DNA of 64,000 nucleotides from Acidobacteriota bacterium (GCA_040754075.1 JBFMDH010000011.1:62001-126000), one strand, 5' to 3'. Shown: positions 18,970 to 30,740, counted from the first letter of the stretch. Notes: generated by a model from the letters alone, not told the origin. Translations and numbers: made by a program.

Positions 18970-19194
18970 ATGAGCGCAACAAGTTTTGAATCCGTGTTAA
19001 ATGCAGCGCGTCAATTGCCTGTAGAGCAACAGCAGCAACTCATTGATGAATTACGTCAAGAGCTTCAAACAGCTGATGATGAGAAAAAGCGGCAAGCGTT
19101 AGATGCAGTTGAGCGGACACGGGGAAGAATTAAAGGGTTAGACAGGGAAACCATTATCTGGTTAGCCGAAGATGAGGAATTGTGTGGATATTAA
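18970..19194 (+). CDS. Small antitoxin-like protein
   Basis: A 74-residue, mainly helical protein: ARQLPVEQQQQLIDELRQEL resembles the addiction-module components that precede PIN toxins, and the C-terminus is acidic (IIWLAEDEELCGY). Its last codons overlap the start of a PIN-domain reading frame, the usual arrangement of a type II toxin-antitoxin operon. Since the toxin is broken (next entry), this antitoxin may be an orphan. It starts 18 bases after the M14 gene stop, behind a GTGAGG box, and may be co-transcribed with that gene. Confidence 0.7.
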   Translation: MSATSFESVLNAARQLPVEQQQQLIDELRQELQTADDEKKRQALDAVERTRGRIKGLDRETIIWLAEDEELCGY

Positions 19195-19562
19195 ACTGAT
19201 TCCAGCATCCACATCACTATTAATAGACGCCAATATTTTCCTGTATCACCTCAGCAATTCTTCCGCTGATTGCACAGGTTTTTTGAGGCGGGTGGCTCGC
19301 AACGAAGTAAATGCTCAGGTGACTACTACAATTCTTGCAGAGGTCTTACATCGGCGTATGACCAGCGAAGCTTTGACTAAAGGTCTAATTTCTGCCGGAC
19401 AGCCGATTAAAAAGCTAAAAGCAAATAGGGTACGGGCTTTTTGTTAATGATTCAATCAACCTCGCTTGCGCTCAAAGATTTGGCATTGCAAACATCGTCA
19501 CCCACGATGCGGATTTCACGAATGTCAACAGCATTACTGTTTGGCAACCGACCGATATTTAA
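19172..19562 (+). pseudogene. PIN-domain (VapC-like) toxin with internal frameshifting deletion
   Basis: The first part encodes a PIN N-terminus: LLIDANIFLYHL (catalytic Asp19 in the longest frame) and TTILAEVLHRRM (Glu57). It then runs out of frame after KKLKANR and stops at about 19447. The PIN C-terminus follows immediately in another frame: [19 protein letters not shown], then VTHDADF with the remaining acidic residues, ending WQPTDI at 19562. Compared with normal PIN proteins of about 130-140 residues, some 30 or more residues between the halves are absent, so a deletion caused the shift. Start could be ATG 19172 or GTG 19184. Confidence 0.8.
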
Positions 19563-19584
19563 AACACTGGAGGCAAACCATCAC

Positions 19585-21324
19585 ATGAAACGATTCATTC
19601 TTTCGGCATTTTCAATTCTGTTGATTTTCACATTGACGCTATCAGGCGTAGCCCAAAAACGCACAACCAGGAGCGCACCGCCACAGGTGATTCCGCCGAT
19701 TCCGCAGGCGGCTTATGATGCCATCTCCGCCGAAGATTTGCTCAATCACACGCGCACCCTCTCTTCGGATGAATTTGAAGGGCGCGCGCCGGGAACACAC
19801 GGCGAAGAGATGGCTGTGGGTTATCTGCAACGCAAAAGCGAAAAGTTCGGGCTTGCGCCCGGCAACCCCGATGGCACTTACATTCAAAAAGTGCCGCTGG
19901 TTGGCATCACCACGCCGCAGACCGCGCGGCTTAAAATTCATAACGCTTCGACAAGCTGGCACCTCAATGGCGGCGACGAATTCATCGCCCGCACGGTTCG
20001 CGTCGTTGAATCAACCGGTTTCGATGCAGCCGATATGGTTTTCGTCGGCTACGGGGTGGTTGCTCCCGAATATGGCTGGGACGATTACAAAGGCATGGAT
20101 GTGCGCGGTAAAGTTTTAGTCATGCTGGTCAATGACCCTGCGGTTGCTGACCCGCGCGACTCGTCGAAACTCAATGACAAAATGTTTAAAGGTCGGGCAA
20201 TGACCTACTACGGTCGCTGGACTTATAAATATGAAATTGCCGCGCAAAAAGGCGCAGCGGGAATTTTCATCGTTCACGAAAATGGCCCGGCGGGTTATCC
20301 GTGGTCAGTGCCTAAGGGTAGTTTCTCTTCGGAAAATTTCGACATCGTTTCCAAAGATAAAAATATGTCGCGCGTCAATGTCGAAGGCTGGATTACTACA
20401 GACGCAGCCAAACGCTTGTTTCGCGCCGCAGGTCAGGAATTTGATGATTTGAAAAAAGCCGCCACTCGTCGCGATTTCAAACCTGTCGATTTGAAGGCTC
20501 AGGCGTCGCTTAAAATTGAACAGCAACTGCGCTACATCAATTCGGCAAATGTCATTGGCAAACTCGAAGGGTCGGATGCGAAACTCAAAAACGAATATGT
20601 TATCTACACCGCGCACTGGGATCATTTCGGCATCGGCGAAGCCAATGAAAAAGGCGACAAAATTTATAATGGCGCTTTGGATAACGCGACAGGGTGCGCG
20701 GCGCTTCTGGAACTCATTCAGGCATTCAAAGCCTTGCCTGCGCCGCCGAAACGCTCGATTCTCTTTTTGTTCGTCACCGCCGAAGAGCGCGGTTTGATTG
20801 GCTCGAAATACTATGCCGAAAATCCGCTTTATCCTTTGGAAAAGACCGTCGCCAACATCAACATTGACGGACTCAATCAATGGGGACGCACCAAAGATTT
20901 CACGGTCATCGGGCTTGGCAATTCGACGCTCGATGATGTGTTGAAACAGGCGGCGGCGGAAAGGGGCAGATATTTGAGACCCGATGCCGAACCTGAAAAA
21001 GGCTTTTACTATCGCTCCGACCATTTCAATTTTGCCAAGCAGGGGGTGCCTGCGCTCGACCCCAGCGAAGGTATCGAATTCATCGGCAAACCCGCAGATT
21101 ACGGCATGAAAAAACGCGAAGAGTACACGGCAAACGATTATCACAAACCCACGGACGAGGTAAAACCGGATTGGGATTTGTCGGGCGCTGTCGAAGATGT
21201 GCAGTTGTTGTTTACTGTCGGACTTCGGGTAGCGAACACTTTAAAATTCCCTGAGTGGAAACCGGGAACCGAATTTAAAGCTAAACGCGATGCGATGCTC
21301 AGGAAAGCTGCGGCACGTCGTTAA
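19585..21324 (+). CDS. Secreted M28-family zinc aminopeptidase with PA domain
   Basis: A 579-residue exported metallopeptidase. The ATG at 19585 has GGAGG 11 bases upstream and is followed by a signal peptide ([21 protein letters not shown]). A PA-like domain occupies about 130-300 ([28 protein letters not shown]). The M28 catalytic domain follows with zinc and acid residues in [37 protein letters not shown] and [16 protein letters not shown]. It probably degrades extracellular peptides from the N-terminus. A strong bidirectional terminator lies 22 bases beyond the stop. Confidence 0.92.
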   Translation: MKRFILSAFSILLIFTLTLSGVAQKRTTRSAPPQVIPPIPQAAYDAISAEDLLNHTRTLSSDEFEGRAPGTHGEEMAVGYLQRKSEKFGLAPGNPDGTYIQKVPLVGITTPQTARLKIHNASTSWHLNGGDEFIARTVRVVESTGFDAADMVFVGYGVVAPEYGWDDYKGMDVRGKVLVMLVNDPAVADPRDSSKLNDKMFKGRAMTYYGRWTYKYEIAAQKGAAGIFIVHENGPAGYPWSVPKGSFSSENFDIVSKDKNMSRVNVEGWITTDAAKRLFRAAGQEFDDLKKAATRRDFKPVDLKAQASLKIEQQLRYINSANVIGKLEGSDAKLKNEYVIYTAHWDHFGIGEANEKGDKIYNGALDNATGCAALLELIQAFKALPAPPKRSILFLFVTAEERGLIGSKYYAENPLYPLEKTVANINIDGLNQWGRTKDFTVIGLGNSTLDDVLKQAAAERGRYLRPDAEPEKGFYYRSDHFNFAKQGVPALDPSEGIEFIGKPADYGMKKREEYTANDYHKPTDEVKPDWDLSGAVEDVQLLFTVGLRVANTLKFPEWKPGTEFKAKRDAMLRKAAARR

Positions 21325-21346
21325 GGGTTATGGAAATTGCCAAGAG

Positions 21347-21383
21347 AAAAGGCTGCCAGCGTTTTATTGCTGGCAGCCTTTCT
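21347..21383. terminator. Bidirectional intrinsic terminator
   Basis: AAAGGCTGCCAGC pairs with GCTGGCAGCCTTT around an eight-base loop, flanked by A-rich sequence on the left and T-rich sequence on the right. It sits between the convergent M28 and SYLF genes. Confidence 0.88.
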
Positions 21384-21402
21384 TTATTTTTCTGCGATAA
21401 AT

Positions 21403-22101
21403 TTATTTGGTTTTTCTCGGTGATTCGTGAGCAATAGCCGCGGCAAGCGGTTTGGCTTCTACAGGCATTGGCACCGTGTTATCGAACAAAATGGCTTTGG
21501 CATCCATCTCTTTGCCATAAAAATCGCGGTTATCGTCTTTGTCCTGCTTAACGACCGCGCCATTGAGCGTCAGTCCCGCGAATAATCCTTTAGAACGTCC
21601 GTAAGTTAAAATTTCCGCATCCAGTCGAACATTGGTTTCCGCAGAGACATTGCGCCCGACGGGTCCAGCGGCAGCAGAGGCATCCGCGCCCACCGTGAAT
21701 TTATCGCCAACCAAGCGTTCCATGCCGCGACGATTCATGATTAACATCACCACATCGGTTTGTTGAAAGCCGATTTGCAAGCCGATGCTGCCGCCTTCAA
21801 CCGTAAGAAAAGATGGCGCGCTCCATTTTCTCGTAGCGGTTCGGCACATCACTAAACCTTTGCCATATTTGCCGCCGATGCCGAGTCCGCCTTTTTTCAA
21901 TCCGGGCACGATGGCAACACATTCGGCGCGGTCAAGCAGATCATCGGGAATAGCTTTATCGGGCGTTTTCATTATTTCTTTGAAAACTTCTGTGGCGCGT
22001 TTCAATCGTTCGACCTCATCTTTGCGCCCTTCTGCGGAAGCGGCAATTGCCGCAAAGGATAACAACAACATCAGAGAAAACAAGTTGGTAATAATTTTCA
22101 T
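21403..22101 (-). CDS. SYLF (Ysc84-like) lipid-binding protein, exported
   Basis: A 232-residue protein. The ATG at 22101 follows a GGAGG box and opens a signal peptide (LFSLMLLLSFAAIAASA). The SYLF domain covers most of the rest: AECVAIVPGLKKGGLGIGGK, then GLVMCRTATRKWSAPSFLTV, GGSIGLQIGFQQTDVVMLIM and SKGLFAGLTLNGAVVKQD. SYLF/Ysc84 proteins bind phosphoinositides in eukaryotes; bacterial members are periplasmic and of unclear role, probably binding lipid at the envelope. Monocistronic, convergent with the M28 gene. Confidence 0.9.
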   Translation of the reverse strand: MKIITNLFSLMLLLSFAAIAASAEGRKDEVERLKRATEVFKEIMKTPDKAIPDDLLDRAECVAIVPGLKKGGLGIGGKYGKGLVMCRTATRKWSAPSFLTVEGGSIGLQIGFQQTDVVMLIMNRRGMERLVGDKFTVGADASAAAGPVGRNVSAETNVRLDAEILTYGRSKGLFAGLTLNGAVVKQDKDDNRDFYGKEMDAKAILFDNTVPMPVEAKPLAAAIAHESPRKTK

Positions 22102-22357
22102 GAGTTTTCCTCCAGAAGAATATTGAACTGAGAATTCCAACGCTGGAAAGAATCATCCTTGAAACTCTATTTAGGGGGAAAAGCTTAATTGAATTCTAAA
22201 CAGCGCCCTTGCTTGTGCGACTCATTTATCATACGTTACCAGCGTAGTTGCCGCAATTTCGTCGAGGGTAAAATTTTTCCGACTTTTTACATCGGCTTAC
22301 AGTCTATAAAGCTGTAGCGGATGGTGTTTAAGAAATTCAGACAGGTGGCGCGAGAAC

Positions 22358-22921
22358 TTGGATTTAAGCGATACGCAAATCATTGAGCGCACTCTTGAAG
22401 GGGAACCCGAAGCCTTCAATGTTCTGGTTTACCGTTGGGAACGCCATATTTACGGGTTGACTTTCCGTATGCTGGGGCGCGACGAAGAGGCTAAAGACGC
22501 AACTCAGGAGACTTTTTTATCGGCTTATCGCAATCTCTCCAAGTTTCGCGGCGAGGCTAAATTCTCTTCGTGGATTTATCGCATCGCGCTCAACATTTGT
22601 AACACCAGATTGCGCGGGCGCAGCAAGTCTGCGCTTTCCATCGAACAGGAACGCGAAGAGCACGGCTTTGAAGTCGCCATTGAAAATTATGATTTAAGCG
22701 AGGATATTCAACGCGAACAAATCACCACGCAGGTGCGTCGCGCCTTGCAGGGACTGCCGCCGGAAATGCGCCAGATTATTGTGATGAAAGAATACGAAGG
22801 ATTGAAATTTCATGAGATTGCCGAAATTCTCGGCATCCCGCTTTCGACCGTCAAGACCCGTATGTACACCGGACTCACGGAACTAAGAAAGCGTCTTGCC
22901 CATTTGCGCGAGGCTGTTTAA
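22358..22921 (+). CDS. ECF-family RNA polymerase sigma factor
   Basis: A 187-residue group 4 sigma factor. Sigma2 is visible as [20 protein letters not shown] with [20 protein letters not shown], and sigma4 as [20 protein letters not shown] followed by the helix-turn-helix [20 protein letters not shown]. No ATG is available in frame; the TTG at 22358, behind an AGGTGG box, gives the normal N-terminus [20 protein letters not shown]. The downstream zinc-finger membrane protein is its probable anti-sigma factor, 84 bases away in the same direction. The pair probably responds to envelope stress, since the partner is membrane-anchored. Confidence 0.93.
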   Translation: MDLSDTQIIERTLEGEPEAFNVLVYRWERHIYGLTFRMLGRDEEAKDATQETFLSAYRNLSKFRGEAKFSSWIYRIALNICNTRLRGRSKSALSIEQEREEHGFEVAIENYDLSEDIQREQITTQVRRALQGLPPEMRQIIVMKEYEGLKFHEIAEILGIPLSTVKTRMYTGLTELRKRLAHLREAV

Positions 22922-23005
22922 ACGGCTTTTGATTAACGCTTTGCTTCAAGCCTTGTGCCTCGCGCCAGCGATGCAGGAAGTTTTGAAAAAAGGAAGTGAC
23001 CAACC

Positions 23006-23770
23006 ATGACTCAAGAAAAAAACACCACGCCATGCAATATGCGCGAACTGCTCGTGACCTATCTTTACGGCGAATCAACACCCGAAGAGAACCTGCGATT
23101 TGAGTCGCACGTTTTAGAATGCGCCGCCTGCAAACAGGAACTTTCGGCTTTTGAAAGCGTGCGTCAGTCTTTGCAACTCTGGCAAATCACTGAAGCGCCA
23201 AGCGTCCGCGCATCGGTCTCGGAATCCATTCAACCGAAACGTTCGTTCCTCTCCGTATTAAAAGAGTTGTTGCTGGTCATGCCGCTGTGGGCAAAAGGGC
23301 TTGGCGCAGTGGCGACGGCGCTGTTGATTTTCGCGGTGCTCGGCATCAATATCAGCATCGGTCAAAACGGCTTTTCATTCACTGCCGATATTTTGCGAAA
23401 AAACCAGGCGATTGCGGCAAACGGAAATACCAATATCCCAGGCAATCCACCGTCAACTTTAGCTAAAGTTGACGCGGCGCAAATCGAAGAACTGCGCGCC
23501 GGGCTTTTAGCGCAGGTGAAAGCTGAAATCGAAAAGAGCGATGCCGCCAACCAGGATGCACTCAAGATGCAACTCGTCAGTTTGCAGACCCAACTCAAAG
23601 ATATGCGCGCCCTCGATGTCTTGAAAATTGCCACGCAGGTGCAGGCACATCAAGCCAGGATTCGCGCCATCGAACGCGATATTGACCGGCGCGAAGGTTT
23701 TGGACTGAACGATATTTTCAGCGAAGTCACTGCGCCGAAATCCGATAGCGGCAGTGGCAGCGAGGATTAA
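23006..23770 (+). CDS. Membrane-anchored zinc-finger anti-sigma factor
   Basis: A 254-residue protein with an N-terminal ZAS/zf-HC2 module: SHVLECAACKQEL gives the His35-x3-Cys39-x2-Cys42 zinc motif, with Cys10 as a possible fourth ligand. A single membrane segment lies at about 94-116 (AKGLGAVATALLIFAVLGIN). The C-terminal half, probably periplasmic, is a long helix with coiled-coil character (DAAQIEELRAGLLAQVKAEI). It should hold the ECF sigma factor encoded just upstream until a signal releases it. AAGGAAGTGACC precedes the ATG. Confidence 0.88.
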   Translation: MTQEKNTTPCNMRELLVTYLYGESTPEENLRFESHVLECAACKQELSAFESVRQSLQLWQITEAPSVRASVSESIQPKRSFLSVLKELLLVMPLWAKGLGAVATALLIFAVLGINISIGQNGFSFTADILRKNQAIAANGNTNIPGNPPSTLAKVDAAQIEELRAGLLAQVKAEIEKSDAANQDALKMQLVSLQTQLKDMRALDVLKIATQVQAHQARIRAIERDIDRREGFGLNDIFSEVTAPKSDSGSGSED

Positions 23771-24117
23771 TTGAATTTGGACACCAGCCCGAAAAAGCCT
23801 TTCGGGTTTGGTGGCGCGCGAGATACCGCAGCGGCTGTTGAAGTTGGTAGACGATGCGCGTGGATTGGGGAGAGTTCACGCGCAATTCTATCCAAAACCT
23901 TCAACCCCGTTGCGGTTTTATTTTTGTAAACAATTACGAAGCGCCAGGCAGCGATTAAAAGCAGAAGCTTTAAACTTTTGGCGTTCCGCATTGCTTTTCC
24001 GCATTCTTAAATTTCATTTTCCTTATTCATCGCCGGTAAACTTTTTTCATTTCGCTCGAAGATGATAAATGGGCTACAATTCGCCTTCGCATTTCTTGAA
24101 TTTGAGAGAGACTGAAC
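23771..24117. other. Intergenic region, no convincing gene
   Basis: This 347-bp gap between the anti-sigma and pta genes contains short open frames on both strands, but their translations are basic and irregular and lack family features. A CCCGAAA/TTTCGGG hairpin at about 23789-23808 may mark transcript ending, without a T tract. Confidence 0.5.
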
Positions 24118-25128
24118 ATGAGCATTCTTGATAAGATTCGCGCCCGCGCTGCCTCCGACCCGAAACACATCGTCTTACCAGAAGGCGAAGATGAACGCAC
24201 CATTCAAGCGGCAAGCCTGTGTCTTGCAGACCGGCTGGCGCGGCTTACGTTAATCGGTCGGGAAGCGGTTATTCGCGAAAAAGCCGCGCAAATCGGCGCC
24301 AATCTCACAGGCGTTTCCATCCTTGACCATCGCCGTTCAAGTGATGTTGAAACTTATGCGGCGCGTTATCACGAAGCCCGTCGCGCCAAAGGCGTTACTT
24401 TGGATGAAGCGCATGAGCAGATGCGCGACCCGCTCTATTTCGGCAATATGATGGTGCGCGAAGGTCGCGCCGATGGCAGCGTTTCAGGCGCGACGCATAC
24501 CACCGGTCACACAGTAAGTTCGGCGCTGCGTTGCATCGGACCCAAACCGGGTCTCAAAGTGGTGTCGAGTTTCTTTTTGATGGTGCTTCCCGAAAACCAA
24601 TTCGGCGAAGCGGGCGCGCTCATCTATGCCGATTGCGCCGTGATTATCAACCCGACGGTTGATGAACTGGCGGAAATCGCTATTGCGGCGGGCGATTCGG
24701 CGCGCGCCCTGCTTGGCGTCGAAGCCCGCGTTGCCATGCTTTCGTTTTCCACCAAAGGCAGCGCCAAATCGCCCCTCGCAGATAAAGTCATCGAAGCCAC
24801 CAAGACCGTGCAGGCGCGCGCGCCGCACCTGTTGATTGACGGCGAATTGCAGGTCGATGCGGCATTGATTCCGGCGATTGCTGAAAGTAAAGCGCCCGGC
24901 AGTTTTGTTGCCGGTCGTGCCAACACTTTGATTTTCCCTAACCTCGAAGCCGGAAATATCGCTTATAAAATCACCGAACGACTGGCAAACGCGAGCGCCA
25001 TCGGACCCATCTTGCAGGGACTTGCCAAACCCGCCAATGATCTGTCGCGCGGTTGCAAAGCCGAAGACATACGCGATGTCATCGCTATCACAGCAGTTCA
25101 GGCACAGGCAGCGTCTTCAAAAAGGTAA
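24118..25128 (+). CDS. pta: Phosphate acetyltransferase
   Basis: A 336-residue enzyme of the short, single-domain phosphotransacetylase type, converting acetyl-CoA and phosphate to acetyl phosphate and CoA. Diagnostic stretches include [76 protein letters not shown] and the C-terminal [17 protein letters not shown]. The length matches the family without an N-terminal DRTGG extension. A GAGAGAG box precedes the ATG. No acetate kinase gene is adjacent, so the partner reaction must be encoded elsewhere. Confidence 0.95.
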   Translation: MSILDKIRARAASDPKHIVLPEGEDERTIQAASLCLADRLARLTLIGREAVIREKAAQIGANLTGVSILDHRRSSDVETYAARYHEARRAKGVTLDEAHEQMRDPLYFGNMMVREGRADGSVSGATHTTGHTVSSALRCIGPKPGLKVVSSFFLMVLPENQFGEAGALIYADCAVIINPTVDELAEIAIAAGDSARALLGVEARVAMLSFSTKGSAKSPLADKVIEATKTVQARAPHLLIDGELQVDAALIPAIAESKAPGSFVAGRANTLIFPNLEAGNIAYKITERLANASAIGPILQGLAKPANDLSRGCKAEDIRDVIAITAVQAQAASSKR

Positions 25129-25181
25129 TCAAGCTTTTTACCCTAAGAAAAAGAAATCTTGAGAAATTTTTGCCGCCAAAG

Positions 25182-25317
25182 GTTAATACATTGGAAACTA
25201 AGTTAGTTGATATTGCTTTAGCGTTCAGAGTTACGCATTTATGCGTGAATCGCTCTTCTCTCACGCCTGAAGGCGTTACTCTGAACCTCAAGAAATTTAG
25301 TTTCCAATGTAGTTAAT
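25182..25317. repeat. 136-bp nested palindromic element
   Basis: Outer arms 25182-25201 and 25297-25317 pair except for one indel (ACATTGGAAACTAA against TTAGTTTCCAATGT). Inner arms 25223-25236 and 25273-25286 (GTTCAGAGTTACGC against GCGTTACTCTGAAC) pair with one mismatch, and GCGTGA/TCACGC nests further in. It lies between pta and the groES promoter. It could be a small non-autonomous insertion or a large structured RNA end. Confidence 0.75.
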
Positions 25318-25436
25318 CTTTCTTAAAAAACAACAATAAAACCCTCATAAATCTGCCGATGTTCCTGTTCACTCCATAAAATCCCACATTTCTGACAATA
25401 TCGTTATCAAGTTTTCAGATATTTTTATCAACATGA

Positions 25437-25465
25437 TTGACACACTGATAAGCGCTAAATATAAT
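25437..25465 (+). promoter_or_regulatory. Consensus sigma70-type promoter for groESL
   Basis: TTGACA at 25437-25442 and TATAAT at 25460-25465 are both perfect consensus hexamers with the ideal 17-bp spacing. The -10 box touches the left arm of the CIRCE operator. About 100 bases separate it from the groES start. Confidence 0.9.
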
Positions 25466-25491
25466 TAGCAGTCTTTGAAAAGGAGTGCTAA
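25465..25491 (+). promoter_or_regulatory. CIRCE operator (HrcA binding site)
   Basis: TTAGCAGTC, nine bases, then GAGTGCTAA: this matches the CIRCE consensus TTAGCACTC-N9-GAGTGCTAA with one mismatch in the left arm. It overlaps the -10 region end of the groESL promoter, so HrcA binding would block initiation and heat stress would relieve it. Confidence 0.93.
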
Positions 25492-25568
25492 CAAAATTAT
25501 TTCCAACATAGCGCTCAAGCCAATTTATCCACGTTCTATTACATTTCAGAAAGGAGTAAGAAAATCAG

Positions 25569-25889
25569 ATGGCAAGCATCAGACCACTTCACGATAGAGT
25601 GATTATCAAACGCATTGAAGAAGCCGAGCAGATTCGTGGCGGCATCATCATCCCGGATTCGGCGAAAGAAAAACCGCAAGAGGGCGAAGTCATCGCCGTC
25701 GGCAAAGGCAAAAAACTCGATAGCGGCGAATACGCTGCATTGGATGTTCAGGAAGGCGACCGCGTCCTGTTTGGTAAATATTCCGGCACCGAAATCAAAC
25801 TCGATGGCGAAGAATATCTCATTATGCGCGAAGATGAAATTCTCGGCGTAATCGAAAAAGCCGAAAAAGCAAAAGGCAAAGGCAAATAA
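25569..25889 (+). CDS. groES: Co-chaperonin GroES
   Basis: A 106-residue Cpn10 protein. Typical features are [40 protein letters not shown], the mobile-loop region, [20 protein letters not shown] and the end [10 protein letters not shown] short Lys/Gly-rich tail ([10 protein letters not shown]) extends the usual length of about 96. It caps GroEL during protein folding. It is the first gene of the CIRCE-controlled operon, with GAAAGGAG upstream of the ATG, and lies 31 bases before groEL. Confidence 0.97.
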   Translation: MASIRPLHDRVIIKRIEEAEQIRGGIIIPDSAKEKPQEGEVIAVGKGKKLDSGEYAALDVQEGDRVLFGKYSGTEIKLDGEEYLIMREDEILGVIEKAEKAKGKGK

Positions 25890-25914
25890 ATTTTTACAGG
25901 AGATAAAGGAGTAA

Positions 25915-27546
<1,632 letters not shown>

Positions 27547-27570
27547 TTCAATCCATTCTTCCGAACATCG

Positions 27571-27610
27571 GAAAAAGCTCTGCTTCACAAAGCAGGGCTT
27601 TTTCTTTTTC
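27571..27610 (+). terminator. Intrinsic terminator of the groESL operon
   Basis: GAAAAAGCTCTGCTT pairs with AAGCAGGGCTTTTTC around a short loop, followed by a T-rich run to 27609. It starts 25 bases after the groEL stop. Confidence 0.9.
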
Positions 27611-27868
27611 AACTGACAAAAACACGCGCCACCCGATAACTTATCCTTAGCACGGTCGTCTTAACCGCGCACTCCGTCGGTCAGAGATCGACGCTCAACC
27701 TCATAAAGGGTTAGTCCATCTGCCCTGCTGATTCGCCAATCCATACAAGTAGTGCTATGCTGCTTTTTCAAAGACGAAAGAAAATCAGTAACCGTTAAAC
27801 CAGCAAAGCGGTACTCTGTTTTTAGCCACATTTTGAGACATCACGAATTTATTATTATCGGAGGAACT

Positions 27869-29590
27869 ATGTTTAGAAGATATGCGACTGTCGCTTTATT
27901 AGTCGTCAGCTTTCTGCTGCCCGGTGCAGCCTTGCAAGCGCAATCGGTCGCGCCGCAAGAGAAGGTTGACCTTGAGGCGATAACCAAAATTAAAGATGAA
28001 GGCACAAAAAATTCCAAAGTCATGGAATTTTTAAGTTATATGACAGATGTGCATGGCCCCAGGCTTACGGGTTCACCGCAACTCAGAGGCGCGCAGGAAT
28101 GGGCGAAAAAGAAATTTACCGAACTCGGTTTACAAAATGCCCGGCTTGAATCGTGGGGACCATTCGGGCGCGGTTGGTCACTCGAAAATTTCCAAATCAG
28201 TATGCTCAAACCCACCTTCAGCCCGGTTATCGCTTATCCGAAAGCCTGGTCAGGAAGCACCAAAGGCACGGTGCGCGGCGAAGTCGTTTATCTCAATATT
28301 AAAAACGATGCCGATTTTGAAAAGTACAAAGGCAAACTCAAAGGCGCGATTGTCCTGCTTGGCTCGGCGCGCGAAGTGAAAGCTCACTTTGAACCCGAAG
28401 GCGCGCGTATGACCGATAAGGATTTGCTGGAAATGGCAAACGCCCAACCGGCAGGCGGCGGACGCGGCGGCAATCAGGCTTTCCAGTTGAGTCCCGAACA
28501 ACAGGCGCGCTTTGAACGCATGCGCGCCGAGCAGGCGTTGAACAACAAGAAATTGCTCTTCTGCGTTCAGGAAGGCGCAGCCGTCGTTCTTGAACCCGGT
28601 CGCGGCGATGGCGGCAACCTGTTCGTTCAATCCGCCACTCTGCCTTATCCGCAGGATACGCCTCCGAATCAGCGTAAAAATGTTCGTGACAAAGATGCGC
28701 CTGAAGTCATTCCGCAAATCGTTGTCTCGGTCGAACATTATAACCGCATGGCGCGCGCCATCGAAAAAGGCACGCCTGTGCAAATGGAGGTCAACGTTGC
28801 GGCAAAGTATTATGACCAGGATTTGAACGATTACAACGTTATCGCGGAAATCCCCGGCACCGATTTGAAAGACGAAATCGTGATGCTTGGCGGGCACTAT
28901 GATTCATGGCACGGCGGCACTGGCGCTACCGACAATGCCGCGGGCTGCGCTGTGGCAATGGAAGCGGTTCGCATTATCCTGGCTTCGGGACTCAAACCCC
29001 GTCGCACGATTCGCGTGGCACTCTGGAGCGGCGAAGAGCAAGGACTGCTTGGTTCACGCGCTTATGTTGCGCAACATTTCGGCAGACGCACGGACGCCGG
29101 AGCCAATCAATTCGGCGGACCTCCGGGCGCAGGCGGCGGGCAGGCGCAACCTTCAACGCCGACTTTTGAAATCAAACCCGAACACGACAAATTCGCGGGC
29201 TATTTCAATCTCGACAACGGTACGGGCAAAATTCGCGGCGTCTATATGCAGGGCAATGAAGGCGTCCGCACGATTTTCCGCGCCTGGCTTGCGCCGTTCA
29301 AAGATATGGGCGCATCGACGCTAACGATTTCCAATACCGGCGGCACAGACCACTTGGCTTATGATGCGGTAGGACTTCCCGGATTCCAGTTCATTCAAGA
29401 CACGGTTGAATACGACACGCGCACCCATCATTCGACACAAGACGTTTATGACCGCATTCAGGAAGACGATATGAAACAAGCCGCAATCATTATGGCGGCG
29501 TTCGTCTATAACACAGCGATGCGCGACCAGAAGTTGCCGCGCAAACCTTTACCGGGTCAGGTCGTGAATGCCAAAGCCGCAGGCAATTAA
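27869..29590 (+). CDS. Secreted M28-family zinc peptidase with PA domain
   Basis: A 573-residue exported peptidase. The ATG at 27869 follows GGAGGAAC and opens a signal peptide ([18 protein letters not shown]). The N-terminal region contains [20 protein letters not shown], a PA-like insertion spans about 120-320, and the M28 domain shows zinc-binding residues in [43 protein letters not shown] and [14 protein letters not shown]. Gly/Gln-rich loops ([18 protein letters not shown]) extend it. The arrangement resembles plasma glutamate carboxypeptidase-type M28 enzymes. It is a second M28 enzyme, distantly related to that at 19.6 kb. Confidence 0.92.
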   Translation: MFRRYATVALLVVSFLLPGAALQAQSVAPQEKVDLEAITKIKDEGTKNSKVMEFLSYMTDVHGPRLTGSPQLRGAQEWAKKKFTELGLQNARLESWGPFGRGWSLENFQISMLKPTFSPVIAYPKAWSGSTKGTVRGEVVYLNIKNDADFEKYKGKLKGAIVLLGSAREVKAHFEPEGARMTDKDLLEMANAQPAGGGRGGNQAFQLSPEQQARFERMRAEQALNNKKLLFCVQEGAAVVLEPGRGDGGNLFVQSATLPYPQDTPPNQRKNVRDKDAPEVIPQIVVSVEHYNRMARAIEKGTPVQMEVNVAAKYYDQDLNDYNVIAEIPGTDLKDEIVMLGGHYDSWHGGTGATDNAAGCAVAMEAVRIILASGLKPRRTIRVALWSGEEQGLLGSRAYVAQHFGRRTDAGANQFGGPPGAGGGQAQPSTPTFEIKPEHDKFAGYFNLDNGTGKIRGVYMQGNEGVRTIFRAWLAPFKDMGASTLTISNTGGTDHLAYDAVGLPGFQFIQDTVEYDTRTHHSTQDVYDRIQEDDMKQAAIIMAAFVYNTAMRDQKLPRKPLPGQVVNAKAAGN

Positions 29591-29632
29591 ACCTCGCGGT
29601 AATTAAAGCACGATTGTTTGAGCCACAGATTA

Positions 29633-29824
29633 CCTGGCGCAAAGTAAATTGGCGCGTTTGAATTTCGATTGAATTTTCAAGCGTGAAAATTTATGAAGCG
29701 TGAGGTAAGCTGTGGCTTAAATTTTTGAATCGGCGTTGGATTTTGCAGGAAAGCCGACAGATAGGTTATGAGCGTTTTCCTCTGCGTGTTCTCTGCGCCT
29801 CGGCGGTGAAATCGCCTGGCGCAA
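29633..29824. repeat. Intergenic repeats: CTCTGCG units and CCTGGCGCAA copies
   Basis: A run of CTCTGCG-type units lies at 29779-29812, and the 10-mer CCTGGCGCAA occurs at 29633-29642 and 29815-29824. Similar CTCTGCG units recur at 41230-41257. The rest of the gap between the M28 and amidohydrolase genes shows nothing recognisable. Confidence 0.6.
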
Positions 29825-29882
29825 GCGTAACTTCAACCTCACAGGATTTGCTATGAATTATCCTGCGAATCAGGAGTAATTT

Positions 29883-30737
29883 ATGCCAAAAGCGATTGAT
29901 ATGCATGTGCATTTGCCGACGGGCAGTTTTTTGGATGGGGCGATTCGCACCTTCAAACTCGCTGCCGAAAAATTCTTTCGCACCACGGTTCCGGTGCGCG
30001 ATATGAGCGAGGTTGCCGCCAATTATCAAGCTCTTGATCTTCTCGGCGTCTTGCTCGCCTGGGATGCCGAGACTGCAACCGGACTTCCGCCGCTTACCAA
30101 TGATGAAGTCGCAGAGATCGTCAAAACCTACCCGGAACAGTTTGTCTTTTTCGCTTCGGTTGACCCCTGGAAAGGCAAACGCGCGGTTGAAGAGATCGAA
30201 CGCGCCGTTAAAGAACTCGGAGCCATCGGCGCGAAATTTCATCCCGGCGTGCAAGGATTCTATCCGCACGAAACCAGGTTTTATCCGCTCTATGAAAAGA
30301 TTACCGAACTCGGCATCCCGGCGCTTTTTCATACGGGGACGAATGGACTCGGTGCGGGTGTGCCGGGCGGCATGGGCATCAAGATGGATTACACACGCCC
30401 GATTTATTTAGACCATGTGGCAGCGGATTTTCCTGAGCTTACAATAATCGGCGCGCACCCATCCTGGCCCTGGCACGAAGAGATGCTTGCCATCATCGGT
30501 CACAAAGCGAATGTGTTTATGGATTTGTCGGGCTGGTCGCCGCGCTATATTCCGGCGACGATACTCGATGAAGCGCGCACCCGTTTGCAGGATAGAATTC
30601 TCTTTGGCAGCGATTATCCGTTCATCACGCCTGAACGCTGGCTCAAAGATTTCGACAGGCTAGAAGACTTTTCCGACGAGGTGCGTCAAAAAATTCTCCA
30701 CCACAATGCAAAACGGATTTTGAAATTGAATGAGTGA
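29883..30737 (+). CDS. Amidohydrolase (metal-dependent TIM-barrel hydrolase)
   Basis: A 284-residue member of the amidohydrolase-2 family. Metal ligands are visible in IDMHVHLP (His8 and His10), AKFHPGVQGFYPHE, LFHTGTNGLG, GAHPSWPWHEEM and the terminal-acid motif ILFGSDYPFITPERW. Family members act as hydrolases or non-oxidative decarboxylases on ring acids and amides; the substrate cannot be read from the sequence. No signal peptide, so it is cytoplasmic. CAGGAG precedes the ATG. The next short reading frame (interrupted by an amber codon) starts four bases after its stop. Confidence 0.88.
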   Translation: MPKAIDMHVHLPTGSFLDGAIRTFKLAAEKFFRTTVPVRDMSEVAANYQALDLLGVLLAWDAETATGLPPLTNDEVAEIVKTYPEQFVFFASVDPWKGKRAVEEIERAVKELGAIGAKFHPGVQGFYPHETRFYPLYEKITELGIPALFHTGTNGLGAGVPGGMGIKMDYTRPIYLDHVAADFPELTIIGAHPSWPWHEEMLAIIGHKANVFMDLSGWSPRYIPATILDEARTRLQDRILFGSDYPFITPERWLKDFDRLEDFSDEVRQKILHHNAKRILKLNE

Positions 30738-30740
30738 ATT

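Noticed and set aside
20305-21144. A long minus-strand frame opposite the M28 peptidase
   Set aside because: The plus strand encodes a complete peptidase with catalytic motifs; the antisense translation lacks family features.
23808-24065. An 85-codon frame between the anti-sigma and pta genes
   Set aside because: Basic, irregular composition with no domain and no clear ribosome-binding site.
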